From positions 1 through 37,455 of the forward strand of contig CAYLZD010000037.1 of NCBI GenBank assembly GCA_964388275.1: 37,455 nt of DNA. Reading direction: 5' to 3'. The notes under the pieces were generated by a model, which searched no databases, had not been told where the DNA came from, and saw nothing but the letters and a program-made list of their open reading frames with translations. Shown here in pieces: positions 25,005-34,121 of this stretch. How positions within the stretch are numbered: position 1 is the stretch's first letter; every line of letters begins with the position of its first letter. Source of the DNA: JARYLZ01 sp964388275. Its GTDB lineage: Bacteria > Bacteroidota > Ignavibacteria > SZUA-365. A program made the position numbers and the translations under genes.

Positions 25005-26565
25005 GATCCTTTCTCACGAGTTCGGCGGCGTGCGCGCCCGACAGGAGCACGAGCGGAATGCCTCCCCCGGGATGCGCGCTGCCTCCGGCGTAATACAGCC
25101 CGCGCGCCTCGCGCGAGCGGTTGGGCGGCCTGCGGAAAGCGGCCCAGCGGCTGTTCGAGGAGCTGCCGTATATGGCGCCTCCGGGGGCGTTGTATCTGCG
25201 CTCGAAATCCTCCGGAGTGATGATCTCCTCGATTTCCGTCGCGGAGTTCAGTCCTTCCATGCCCCTGCTTTCAAGCGCTCCGATTATCAGGTCGCGGTAT
25301 TCCGTCTTCCTCGCCGACCAGTCGCAGGAGCCGTCGGCCGCCGGGACGTTGACCAGTATGAACAGGTTCATTCCGCCGGGCGGCGCGTGCTCGGGATCGC
25401 GCAGGCAGGAGGCGCATACGTATATGGTGGGATCCTCCGCCGGCCGGCGTTCCTCGAAGATCTGCCTGAACTCCTCCCGATAATCGCGCGAGAAGAAGAT
25501 GTTGTGCTGCGTCAACGACTCGTACTTCCCGCGCACACCGAGATAAAGCGCGAAACCCGCCATGGATGGATCCGTGAGACCGGAGCGCGCGGATCCATGG
25601 CCGCATCCGCCGAGCAGTTCGCGCCGCGTCAGCGAGGCGTCGATGTTGGAAATCACGATATCGCTCTCGAGCACCGTCCCGTCCGCAAGCCGCACACCGC
25701 GCACACGGCGCCGAGCGCGCGGAACGCCTACGCTCCTCCGCGAGGACACCGGCGGACGCGGGTCCGCAGCGGCCGGAAGCGAGCCGCTCCGCCCCGCGCC
25801 GTCGCACAGTATGCGCGCCACTTCTGCGCCGGTCACGATTTCAACTCCGAGCCCGGAGGCCGCCTTCAGCAATTCATCCACCATGCGCCGCAGCCCCCCC
25901 TTTACATACCATCCGCCGAAGGCGAACTCCACATAGGCGATTATGGCCAGGGTGGCCGGCGCGAGATAAGGAGAGGAACCGTTGTAGGTCGCGAAACGGT
26001 TGAAGACCTTTCTCAAGCGGACGTCCTTGAAATGCCCTTCGACGCTTTCATTCAACGTCCTGCTTGAATCCAGGCGCACGACTGAGGGAAGATACTTCAG
26101 AAGACGAAGCGTCTCTGACGCCGAGGCGCTGCTGAATGCGGAGTATAGAAACGGGGGCGCCGCCGCTTCGTAAATGCTCCGGGCCTTCTTCATGAATGCG
26201 GAAAATGCTCCCGCATCCCCCGGCGCGAAGCGGGCAATCTCCCGCTCCATCCTTTCGGCATCCGACCAGGCGTCCAGCACGCCGCCTTCGGGGAAAAAAT
26301 ACCTGCACGCCGGCTCGAGCCTGAGCAGTTCCAGGCGCTCCTGAAGCTTCAGTTTCGCGACCGAGAAAAGGTCCTCGAGCACGAACGGCATGGTCAGCAG
26401 CGTCGGGCCTGTATCGAAAAAATACGGCCCGAGCCGCAGGAAGTCCGCCTTGCCTCCGACTCTGTCGTTTTTCTCCAGAAGCGTCACCTTGAAACCGTCC
26501 GCCGCGAGACGGATCGCGGCCGACAAACCGCCGAGGCCGCCGCCCGCGACGATGACTCTTTTCAT
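24997..26565 (-). CDS. crtD: CrtI/CrtD-family carotenoid desaturase (likely 3',4'-desaturase)
   Basis: A 522-residue FAD-dependent desaturase, paralogue of the CrtI at 28077. The N-terminal FAD fold is VIVAGGGLGGLSAA (about 4-17), and the C-terminal fold is GLYYAGGSAHPGGGIP (489-504). An extra Arg/Pro/Ser-rich stretch (about 255-290) is inserted before a beta strand, perhaps a loop. Since a separate CrtI is present, this copy is best read as CrtD, which desaturates the hydroxylated psi end after CruF. Biochemical assignment rests on context. It overlaps crtZ (ATGA) and the acyltransferase gene (8 bases). Confidence 0.78.
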   Translation of the reverse strand: MKRVIVAGGGLGGLSAAIRLAADGFKVTLLEKNDRVGGKADFLRLGPYFFDTGPTLLTMPFVLEDLFSVAKLKLQERLELLRLEPACRYFFPEGGVLDAWSDAERMEREIARFAPGDAGAFSAFMKKARSIYEAAAPPFLYSAFSSASASETLRLLKYLPSVVRLDSSRTLNESVEGHFKDVRLRKVFNRFATYNGSSPYLAPATLAIIAYVEFAFGGWYVKGGLRRMVDELLKAASGLGVEIVTGAEVARILCDGAGRSGSLPAAADPRPPVSSRRSVGVPRARRRVRGVRLADGTVLESDIVISNIDASLTRRELLGGCGHGSARSGLTDPSMAGFALYLGVRGKYESLTQHNIFFSRDYREEFRQIFEERRPAEDPTIYVCASCLRDPEHAPPGGMNLFILVNVPAADGSCDWSARKTEYRDLIIGALESRGMEGLNSATEIEEIITPEDFERRYNAPGGAIYGSSSNSRWAAFRRPPNRSREARGLYYAGGSAHPGGGIPLVLLSGAHAAELVRKDHA

Positions 26566-27029
26566 ACCGGCTTGTCCTCGTCCGCATCCGCCTCGCGCTT
26601 GAACGCTTCTCCGCGCCTGTACAGCAGCAGCCCGTAAGGTTCACGCCCGTAACGGTGATGAATGGCGTGGGCTTTTCTCATCTCGCGAAGCATCGGTATG
26701 CGGAAGCGGAGCCGGCGCGATCGGCCGTGTATGTAAATGTCGTGTATGAAGAAATAGGTGATGCCGTACAGAGAAACACCGATGCCGACCGGGAGAAGAA
26801 AAGCGATTTCGGGTATGTTGAGACTCGCGAAAATGACCGCCATGGTCGAGACGGCGAAAAAAGCCGGGAACACGTCGTTCTTCTCGAATACCCCCTTGCG
26901 TCTGCGGTGATGACTCTCGTGGAAACGCCAGCCGATGCCGTGATAAACGTAGCGATGCGCCAGATAGGAGACGCCTTCCATGGCCGCGAAGGAAATGACC
27001 GCCGTCAGGATGAAGGCTGATGGATTCAT
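26562..27029 (-). CDS. crtZ: Carotene 3-hydroxylase CrtZ
   Basis: A 155-residue membrane di-iron hydroxylase. Histidine clusters H25-x4-H30, H37-x2-HH (FHESHH), H96-x4-H101 (HDIYIH) and HAIHH (121-125) match the fatty-acid-hydroxylase/CrtZ family, and the segment KGVFEKNDVFPAFFA is characteristic of CrtZ. It adds a hydroxyl at C3 of a beta ring. Four-base overlaps with both neighbours (crtB upstream, crtD downstream). A CrtW-type ketolase is not seen in the cluster. Confidence 0.9.
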   Translation of the reverse strand: MNPSAFILTAVISFAAMEGVSYLAHRYVYHGIGWRFHESHHRRRKGVFEKNDVFPAFFAVSTMAVIFASLNIPEIAFLLPVGIGVSLYGITYFFIHDIYIHGRSRRLRFRIPMLREMRKAHAIHHRYGREPYGLLLYRRGEAFKREADADEDKPV

Positions 27030-28063
27030 CGACCCGCCGATATCGAATTTTTCCCGATGTTTTTTTCGTCCGTCATGCGCGCGTGAACGTCTAAACTCTG
27101 CGCCGAATTGTGCCCGGCGTCGCGGATGCCGGCTTCGGCGGGCTTCGAGGATTTTCCGCGGCGGCGGCGCCGCCGTACGCCGTGACGCCGTATCAGTCTC
27201 GCCAAGATGACGAATTTTGAGAAGTGCGAAACATAAGCCCTCCCGCCAAACACATCGTAATCGCTTTTCTCGATTTCGCCGAGAATGCCCGAGTAAAGTT
27301 CGCTCATGAGCCGCACGCAGAAACGGGAACCGTCGTCGGGCAGCAGCGGAATGCCCCGGGACGCGCGGTCGTAATAGCTGCGCGAACGGTCGATCTGGAA
27401 AGCCAGCATCGCGCGCATCGACGGCGTCATGCGTCCGGCCGTCAATCCCCGTTCTTCGACGCCGAAACGCCGCAGATCCGCGAGCGGCAGATATATGCGC
27501 CCGCGCCGCGCGTCTTCCCCGATATCCCTGAGAATATTCGTCAATTGCATGGCCGTCCCAAGGTCCGCCGCTCTCTGCAGGGCTTCCGGACTTGCCGCTC
27601 CCATTATGTGAGCCATGATCAGGCCGACCACCGAGGCGACGCGGTAGCAGTAGACCTGCAATTCCTCGAAAGTCTCGTAGCGTGAGACGCTCAGATCCAT
27701 CTCGACGCCCTTCAGAAGATCGCTGAAATGTTCGATAGGGATCTTCACCTTCCGCACCGTGCGCGAAAACGCCCTGAGTTCCGGATCCGTGAACTCGGCG
27801 TCCGTCGCGTACGCCTTCTCGAGCAATGATCGCAAATCATTCAGATGAGACCTGACCGATTCCGGCGATTCGCCCGACCTGGCTTCGTCGACCAGATTGT
27901 CCGCTCTGCGGCAGAACGCATACACGGCATACGAGGCGTCCCGCTTTTCCGCGGGCAGCACATGCGAAGCGAAGAAAAAGGATTTCGCGTGCCGCCGCGT
28001 CACCTCTCTGCACGCACGGATATCGTCATCGAGCCGGTCGTTCCGGCGCGCGTCCGAGCTCAT
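27026..28063 (-). CDS. crtB: Phytoene synthase CrtB with a long basic tail
   Basis: A 345-residue phytoene synthase, joining two geranylgeranyl diphosphates. The first Asp-rich motif is DNLVDE (55-60) and the second DIGED (180-184), followed by RRGRIYLP. After about residue 290 there is an unusual tail of some 50 residues with a run of arginines (RRHGVRRRRRRGKSS) and no clear fold. The stop overlaps the crtZ start (ATGA). It starts 13 bases after the crtI stop. Confidence 0.95.
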   Translation of the reverse strand: MSSDARRNDRLDDDIRACREVTRRHAKSFFFASHVLPAEKRDASYAVYAFCRRADNLVDEARSGESPESVRSHLNDLRSLLEKAYATDAEFTDPELRAFSRTVRKVKIPIEHFSDLLKGVEMDLSVSRYETFEELQVYCYRVASVVGLIMAHIMGAASPEALQRAADLGTAMQLTNILRDIGEDARRGRIYLPLADLRRFGVEERGLTAGRMTPSMRAMLAFQIDRSRSYYDRASRGIPLLPDDGSRFCVRLMSELYSGILGEIEKSDYDVFGGRAYVSHFSKFVILARLIRRHGVRRRRRRGKSSKPAEAGIRDAGHNSAQSLDVHARMTDEKNIGKNSISAGR

Positions 28064-28076
28064 GCCGGCAGTTCCT

Positions 28077-29576
28077 TCATTTCAGCGGACTCCCGGCCCG
28101 CTCGAAGTCCTCGACGATGCTTCTCTCCGTCGCTTCGGCCGACAGCAGCACTCCGGGAACTCCGCCTCCGGGATGCGTGCCGGCTCCGACGAGGTACAGG
28201 CCGCGCACATCCTCGCTTCGGTTGTGCGGACGGAACCACGCGGTCTGCGTGAGTCTCGGCTCTATGCTGAATGCGCTGCCTCGGAAGGAATTGAGTCGGG
28301 ATTCGAAGTCCGCGGGCGTGAAGGTCTCGAGCACATCGATATTGGCGCGCAGGTCCTCGAGTCCGAATTCCTCCTCCAGGAACTCCAGGAGGCGCTCCCT
28401 GAACTGTCCGGCTTTCTTCGCCCAGTCGACTCTGCTCCCGAGATGCGGAACCGGCACCAGCACGTACATGCTCTCGCAGCCCGGCGGCGCCATAGACGGA
28501 TCCGTGCGCGTGGGAACGTGCAGATACATCGAGAAATCCTCGGCGAGTATCTTGCGGTCGAAAATATCCTTGATCAGTTCCTGATACCGGGGACTCAATA
28601 TCAGCGTATGATGCTTCAATTGAGGGTACTGCTTGCGGACTCCGATATAGAGGAGGAATACGCTCATCGACATGTGCAGCTTATCTATGCGTCTGTCGGT
28701 CCATCTGCGCCTGTGTTCCGGTCTGATAAGGTTGCGGTACACCCAGGGGACGTCCCCGTTGGACACGACGAGGTCCGCCTCGTGCCGTATGCCGTTCGAG
28801 ACGACGCCGGCCGCGCGACCGTCGCGGACCAGGATTTCCGACACCTCCCCGCCGGTGTTCACCTTGCCGCCGAGCTCCGCGAACAGTCTTTCGAAGGCCT
28901 TCACGAGACTGTACATCCCGCCTCTTGCGAACCAGACTCCCCCCTCCCGTTCCAGATAGGGAATCATGATATAGACGCTTGGCGCACGAAAAGGCGAACC
29001 GCCGATGAAAAGCGGATGGAAGGAAAAGATGAAGCGGACTTTCGGATCCTCGAAATACTTCGACACGTAGCTGTGCACAGGGCGCAGGCTGCTCAGGGCG
29101 GCCGCCCGCGGCAGAAAGCCGAACATGCCGCGCAGCGAGTCGAACGGTGTCGCTCCGAGCTTGTCGGTTATCACGGCATCGTAAATTCCCTTGATGTCTT
29201 TGAAAAAGCGGTCATAGGCGTCCGCATCCGGGGGGTATATTTTCTTCAGATCCTCCTTCATCTTCTCCGAGTCTCCGGAGTAGTCGAGATGCGTACCGTC
29301 GTGGAAATATATCCTGTAGAACGGATCCAGCGGCACGAGTTCCATATAGTCTTCCATGCGCCTGCCCGCGGCCCGGAACACATCTCCGATTATATCCGGC
29401 GCAGTCACAAGCGAAGGGCCCATATCGAACGTATATCCGTCCTTCACCAGTTGTGAAGCCCGCCCGCCCGGCTGTTCGTTCTTTTCGAAAATGGTGACGT
29501 CGTAACCTCTCGCCTGCAAGCGGACGGCTTCAGCCAGCCCACCTATGCCTGATCCGACTACTATAACCTTATTCAT
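28077..29576 (-). CDS. crtI: Phytoene desaturase CrtI
   Basis: A 499-residue bacterial phytoene desaturase converting phytoene to lycopene. The FAD fold is VIVVGSGIGGLAEAVRL (about 4-20), followed by EKNEQPGGRAS; the C-terminal FAD motif is VGAGTHPGGGVPGVLLSAEA. Length and motifs are those of CrtI. ATG 29576 has GGAGGTG upstream. It is the first recognised enzyme gene of the carotenoid operon; a small Cys-rich frame lies 42 bases upstream in the same direction. Confidence 0.94.
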   Translation of the reverse strand: MNKVIVVGSGIGGLAEAVRLQARGYDVTIFEKNEQPGGRASQLVKDGYTFDMGPSLVTAPDIIGDVFRAAGRRMEDYMELVPLDPFYRIYFHDGTHLDYSGDSEKMKEDLKKIYPPDADAYDRFFKDIKGIYDAVITDKLGATPFDSLRGMFGFLPRAAALSSLRPVHSYVSKYFEDPKVRFIFSFHPLFIGGSPFRAPSVYIMIPYLEREGGVWFARGGMYSLVKAFERLFAELGGKVNTGGEVSEILVRDGRAAGVVSNGIRHEADLVVSNGDVPWVYRNLIRPEHRRRWTDRRIDKLHMSMSVFLLYIGVRKQYPQLKHHTLILSPRYQELIKDIFDRKILAEDFSMYLHVPTRTDPSMAPPGCESMYVLVPVPHLGSRVDWAKKAGQFRERLLEFLEEEFGLEDLRANIDVLETFTPADFESRLNSFRGSAFSIEPRLTQTAWFRPHNRSEDVRGLYLVGAGTHPGGGVPGVLLSAEATERSIVEDFERAGSPLK

Positions 29577-29618
29577 GATATTCCGACACCTCCGCGCATT
29601 TCACGATAACAAGCAAGC

Positions 29619-29876
29619 TCAAGACCAAGGTTCCCGGATATTCGCTCCATCACGGTGCTGTATTATTCTTCGCGTCATCCAGTGAACCGCCTCCCCTTTT
29701 GTATCGAACGGCGAGCATCTCACACAGCTCCGGGTCGTGCATTTCCCGACGCGGTCCGTCAGGCAGTCCACCGCGCGGCGACGGAATTTTTTCTCAAGTG
29801 ACAGTGTTAAAATATGATCGCATGCACTCTCGATCCGGCACAGGTAATAAATCGGTTTCGAGTTCATGCAATCCAA
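29619..29876 (-). CDS. Small Cys-rich protein preceding crtI (unrecognised)
   Basis: An 85-codon frame starting at ATG 29876 with AAGGAA five bases upstream. Seven cysteines (3, 13, 19, 38, 46, 51, 54), including CTTRSCVRC (46-54), and a basic helix-like stretch (LSLEKKFRRRAVD). The layout suggests a metal- or redox-sensitive small protein, but no family is recognised. It ends 42 bases before crtI and would be the first gene of the carotenoid operon, with its start 69 bases from the divergent katG start. Coding is not certain. The rest of the 29577-29945 interval shows no clear promoter box. Confidence 0.45.
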   Translation of the reverse strand: MDCMNSKPIYYLCRIESACDHILTLSLEKKFRRRAVDCLTDRVGKCTTRSCVRCSPFDTKGEAVHWMTRRIIQHRDGANIREPWS

Positions 29877-29945
29877 TTTCCTTATGATAGCATTTTACGT
29901 CTACGAGCGGCAGCCCTGCAAACCCGAAACATACAGGAGAATCAA

Positions 29946-32141
29946 ATGAGTGAGAGCAGCGATCGCCCGGTGATGGGCACGGCGGACGGAAGCCCCGCCA
30001 AGCAAGGGACATCGAATCGTGACTGGTGGCCCGATCAACTGAACCTCGGAATCCTGCACCAGCACGCGCCCGCCTCGAATCCGCTGGGACCGGACTTCAA
30101 CTACGCGGAAGAATTTAAAAAACTGGATTTTACCGCTCTGAAAACGGACCTGCGCGCGTTGATGATCGACTCGAAGCAGTGGTGGCCGGCCGACTGGGGA
30201 CATTACGGCGGGCTCATGATACGCATGGCCTGGCACAGCGCCGGTACCTATCGCACCTCGGACGGCCGCGGTGGCGGCGGCACAGGCAACCAGCGCTTCG
30301 CGCCGGTCAACAGCTGGCCCGACAACGCGAATCTCGACAAGGCGCGCCGCCTGCTGTGGCCCGTCAAGCAGAAGTACGGCAACAAAATATCCTGGGCCGA
30401 CCTCATGATACTGGCGGGCAACGTCGCACTGGAGTCGATGGGATTCAAGACGTTCGGCTTCGGCGGCGGCCGCGAGGATATCTGGCAGCCTGAAGAGGAT
30501 ATTTACTGGGGCAGCGAAGATACATGGCTGGGCGACAAGCGCTACAGCGGCGACCGCGAGCTGGAAAATCCGCTGGCCGCGGTTCAGATGGGCCTGATAT
30601 ACGTGAATCCGGAAGGACCTAACGGCAATCCTGACCCCGCGGCCTCAGGCCGGGATGTTCGTGACACCTTCGCGCGCATGGCGATGAACGACGAGGAGAC
30701 CGTCGCGCTGGTCGCGGGCGGACACACTTTCGGCAAGGCCCATGGCGCCGGCGATCCGTCGCTGATAGGTCCGGAGCCGGAAGCCGCTCCTCTCGAAGAA
30801 CAGGGCCTGGGCTGGATAAACCGACACGGCAGCGGAAAGGGCGTCGACACTACGACCAGCGGCATAGAGGGCGCCTGGAAGCCGCATCCCACAAGATGGG
30901 ACAACGGATACTTCGACATGCTCTTCGGCTACGAGTGGGAATTGGTCAAGAGCCCGGCCGGCGCCTGGCAATGGCTGGCCAAGGACGTCAAGGAGGAACA
31001 CATGATTCCGGACGCCCACGATCCGTCCAGGACACACCGGCCCATGATGACAACCGCCGACCTGTCGCTGCGCTTCGACCCGATATACGAACCCATAGCG
31101 CGGCGCTTCCACAAGGATCCGCAGGCCTTCGCCGATGCCTTCGCCCGCGCGTGGTTCAAGCTCACGCATCGCGACATGGGACCCAAGGTCCGCTACCTCG
31201 GTCCCGAAGTCCCAAAGGACGACCTCATCTGGCAGGATCCGATTCCATCCGTCGATTACCCCCCGATCGATGCCCGGGACATCGCCGACCTCAAGACGAG
31301 GGTGATGGCATCCGGCCTGTCGACGGCTGAACTGGTCTCCACCGCCTGGGCCTCGGCCGCCACATTCCGCGGTTCGGACAAGCGCGGCGGCGCCAATGGC
31401 GCGCGGATACGCCTCGCTCCCCAGAAGGATTGGGAAATCAACCAACCGGAGCAGCTCGGTAAGGTGCTGAAAGTGCTCGGCAGTATTCAAAAGAACTTCA
31501 ACGACGGCCGGAAGGACGGGAAAAAAGTCTCGATGGCCGATCTGATCGTCCTCGCCGGTTGCGCTGCGGTCGAAGCGGCTGCCGGAGCAGCCGGACACGA
31601 TATCGTCGTGCCCTTTACGCCGGGCCGCGCGGACGCAGCGCAGGAACAGACCGATGTTGAGTCTTTCGCCGTGCTGGAACCCCAGGCCGACGGTTTCCGC
31701 AATTATCTGAAGCAAACCTACACCATAGAGGCCGAAGGGCTGCTGGTGGATAAAGCGCAGCTTCTGACGCTGAGCGCGCCCGAAATGACAGTGCTGGTCG
31801 GCGGGCTGCGCGTGCTGGGCGCCAACACCGGCGGCTCGAAGCACGGGGTGTTCACCGCGAGAACGGGTGTTCTCAGCAACGACTTCTTCGTCAACCTGCT
31901 CGACATGGACACAGTGTGGAAATCCGTCTCCGATGCTCGCGATACCTTCGAGGGGCGCGACCGCAAGACCGGCGAACTCAAGTGGACCGGCACCCGCGTT
32001 GATCTGGTCTTCGGCTCCAATTCGCAATTGCGGGCAATCGCCGAGGTCTATGCTCAGGACGATGCCAAAGAGAAGTTCGTCAAAGACTTCGTCGCGGCAT
32101 GGAACAAGGTCATGAATCTCGACCGCTTCGATCTCGCCTGA
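29946..32141 (+). CDS. katG: Catalase-peroxidase KatG
   Basis: A 731-residue bifunctional catalase-peroxidase removing hydrogen peroxide, cytoplasmic. The distal residues R93, W96 and H97 lie in MIRMAWHSAGTYR; the proximal heme ligand is H260 in GGHTFGKAHG. The three residues of the covalent adduct needed for catalase activity are present: W96, Y219 (LIYVNPEGP) and M245 (RMAMNDE). The C-terminal duplicated, heme-less domain is complete (about 430-731). ATG 29946 is preceded by AGGAG (29935-29939); the longer upstream frame is not used. It is divergent from the carotenoid operon, suggesting shared oxidative-stress control. Confidence 0.98.
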   Translation: MSESSDRPVMGTADGSPAKQGTSNRDWWPDQLNLGILHQHAPASNPLGPDFNYAEEFKKLDFTALKTDLRALMIDSKQWWPADWGHYGGLMIRMAWHSAGTYRTSDGRGGGGTGNQRFAPVNSWPDNANLDKARRLLWPVKQKYGNKISWADLMILAGNVALESMGFKTFGFGGGREDIWQPEEDIYWGSEDTWLGDKRYSGDRELENPLAAVQMGLIYVNPEGPNGNPDPAASGRDVRDTFARMAMNDEETVALVAGGHTFGKAHGAGDPSLIGPEPEAAPLEEQGLGWINRHGSGKGVDTTTSGIEGAWKPHPTRWDNGYFDMLFGYEWELVKSPAGAWQWLAKDVKEEHMIPDAHDPSRTHRPMMTTADLSLRFDPIYEPIARRFHKDPQAFADAFARAWFKLTHRDMGPKVRYLGPEVPKDDLIWQDPIPSVDYPPIDARDIADLKTRVMASGLSTAELVSTAWASAATFRGSDKRGGANGARIRLAPQKDWEINQPEQLGKVLKVLGSIQKNFNDGRKDGKKVSMADLIVLAGCAAVEAAAGAAGHDIVVPFTPGRADAAQEQTDVESFAVLEPQADGFRNYLKQTYTIEAEGLLVDKAQLLTLSAPEMTVLVGGLRVLGANTGGSKHGVFTARTGVLSNDFFVNLLDMDTVWKSVSDARDTFEGRDRKTGELKWTGTRVDLVFGSNSQLRAIAEVYAQDDAKEKFVKDFVAAWNKVMNLDRFDLA

Positions 32142-32166
32142 TACCCGCGTACGAGCTTTATCATCA

Positions 32167-32220
32167 CCCCCCCCCCCACCCCCCCCTATCGATAGGGGTC
32201 GGGGGCGTGGGGGTGGGGTG
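32167..32220. terminator. C-run/G-run palindrome between katG and the convergent gene
   Basis: Eleven Cs, an A and seven Cs are followed by TATCGATA and four G tracts. CCCCTATCGATAGGGG (32182-32197) is a perfect palindrome, and the C-rich left side can pair with the G-rich right side over about 25 bases. It lies between convergent genes (katG stop 32141, next stop 32278), so it probably ends transcription from both sides. The G side could also form a quadruplex. Confidence 0.55.
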
Positions 32221-32277
32221 GCTATGTTTATCCCGAATGGCTGAAACTCGCTGCGAGCATGCGGCGCGCCGGCGGTA

Positions 32278-34095
32278 TCACCGTATGCAGGTGATGCGCA
32301 TGGTCCGGATTACGGCACGGCCTCCGGAATCGGCCGCTTTAAGAACTACCGAGTAAACGCCGGCGGACAGCGATGAAGCATCCAGGATCAGGCCATGTGT
32401 CCCGGCTTCGCGCAAACCTTCGTCGAAGAGCGCGACTGCGCGTGCATGGGTATCGTATACAGTCAGTACCACTCTGCCGGGATTACCCATGCGATATGCA
32501 AGCGTGGTGGAAGCAACGAAGGGATTCGGGAAATTCGCAAGCAGGACGGCATCCTCGGCTGGTCCAGGGAGCTCTTCCGCGTTGACGACCGTCGAGATCA
32601 GCGCCACTTCGGCTGTGGGCATTCCCGGATCGTTCGTGAGTAAACGCAGCAGCGCGACTTTCGGACCCGGGGAGGTCGGGTAATGACGGACTTTAAGCGT
32701 CGTGCCGCCTCCGGGCGCAACCGGCGAGCCGGCCGCCTGGGAGATCGAGAAATGCAGCACATCGGCGCCGCCTATCATCTGTGAACTGATGACAAGGTCG
32801 GATATCCCGATATTCCTTATCAAGAGATCCAACTCCTTCGGTTGCAGGACTGCAACGGCGCCGAAATCCAATACCGTCGAGCCCAGCGATATGCGGGGTC
32901 CGGTTGATCCTCCGCCCGCGCCGCGCAGTGAAACAGCCGTCGTCGGCGCCGTCGGATCGTTGCTCGAAATCGAGAAAGAGCCCGTGTGATTGCCGTTGGA
33001 CGGCGGATTGAAGCGAAGTCGCGCCGTTGAATTGCCACCGGCGGCTATCGTCCCCGCCGCGGGAGTCAGGAGGGTGAACGAGACACCCGACACATTCTGG
33101 CCCGTCAGTACGAGGGAAGCCGTTCCGGTGTTGCTTATCACCAGATCGCGTTCCACAGGCGTTCCCGGTGAAGTCGTGCCGAAATCCATCACGGTCTGGC
33201 TTACGGAAATGTGGGGTTGAGCGCTGGATGTCCCTGAACCCGACAGCGAAACCACCATGCTCGGGAAATTCGGATCGTTGCTGCCGATGGTCAGCGATGC
33301 CATGCGGACGCCCGCGGCTGACGGGCTGAAACGGAGTTCGATGTAATCGCTCCCCGTGGGCGCAATGGGCGTGCCGCTCGAATGGATGATGGTGAAATCG
33401 GCGGCGTTCGCACCGCCGACGGTCTGTCCGCTGATGTTCAGAGGCGCGTTTCCGGTGTTCGAAACGGTGACGCCGCGAACCGAGTTCATGCCGATTTCCA
33501 CCGGTCCGAAATCGAGCGACACGGCGCTGAGAGAAATGGCCGGCGCCGATGCCACGCCGCTGCCCGACAGTGACACGTTATGCGCGGGGGCATTGACCGC
33601 GTTGCTCGCGATCACGAGGGCGCCCGAGGCCGACCCGGCCGCGGAAGGAGTGAAGCGCAGCGTCATCGTCACGGATCCACCCGACGATATTGTCTGCGGT
33701 CCGCCGCCGGATATCAGGTCGAAGACGGCGGGGGCTACCGAAGTGGCGGTGATGTTGAGCGGTTGCGTGCCGCCGTTGGATACGGTCAGCTGTCTCAGTT
33801 CGTTCTGCCCGACTATCACGTTGCCGAAATCGATGGAAGACTGGGCTACGAGCGTTGCCGCGCCCGAAGGCACGGTGCGAATGAAAAGATAACCGGAATG
33901 CAGCACCCGTCCGCTTCCGGCGGACTCGCCCGTGGCGGGCTGCCCTGTCGAGGTATAGAGGAACTGCAGGCTGTTCATCGAGGTCTCCGCTCCGCTCGCG
34001 TCGGCAGCCTGCCAGTTTATGGCGTTCTGCGCCGGAAGCAGAGGAGGAAGGATCAACAAGCCCAGCAGAACCGCGGGTATCAGCTTTTTGCACAT
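32278..34095 (-). CDS. Secreted protein with four ASH/HYDIN-like repeats and T9SS sorting domain
   Basis: A 605-residue exported protein. ATG 34095 is chosen because GAGGT precedes it. After the signal peptide (KKLIPAVLLGLLILPPLLPAQ) come four repeats of about 105 residues, each opening with a DFG motif (IDFGNVIVG, LDFGPVEIG, MDFGTTSPG, LDFGAVAVL) and containing a SN-G-APL type strand, as in choice-of-anchor D/ASH domains. The C-terminus, from NFPNPFVASTTLAYRM to SAGVYSVVLKA, is a type A sorting signal for the type IX secretion system, which exports proteins across the outer membrane. Binding partner unknown. It starts 26 bases after the preceding gene's stop. Confidence 0.88.
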   Translation of the reverse strand: MCKKLIPAVLLGLLILPPLLPAQNAINWQAADASGAETSMNSLQFLYTSTGQPATGESAGSGRVLHSGYLFIRTVPSGAATLVAQSSIDFGNVIVGQNELRQLTVSNGGTQPLNITATSVAPAVFDLISGGGPQTISSGGSVTMTLRFTPSAAGSASGALVIASNAVNAPAHNVSLSGSGVASAPAISLSAVSLDFGPVEIGMNSVRGVTVSNTGNAPLNISGQTVGGANAADFTIIHSSGTPIAPTGSDYIELRFSPSAAGVRMASLTIGSNDPNFPSMVVSLSGSGTSSAQPHISVSQTVMDFGTTSPGTPVERDLVISNTGTASLVLTGQNVSGVSFTLLTPAAGTIAAGGNSTARLRFNPPSNGNHTGSFSISSNDPTAPTTAVSLRGAGGGSTGPRISLGSTVLDFGAVAVLQPKELDLLIRNIGISDLVISSQMIGGADVLHFSISQAAGSPVAPGGGTTLKVRHYPTSPGPKVALLRLLTNDPGMPTAEVALISTVVNAEELPGPAEDAVLLANFPNPFVASTTLAYRMGNPGRVVLTVYDTHARAVALFDEGLREAGTHGLILDASSLSAGVYSVVLKAADSGGRAVIRTMRITCIR

Positions 34096-34121
34096 TTCAT
34101 ACCTCATGCGTCGCGCTTCGA

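Noticed and set aside
27897..29456. 519-codon plus-strand frame opposite crtI
   Set aside because: Antisense shadow of crtI.
29577..29945. PerR or OxyR box in the katG/crtI divergent region
   Set aside because: No sequence close enough to the known palindromes was seen by eye.
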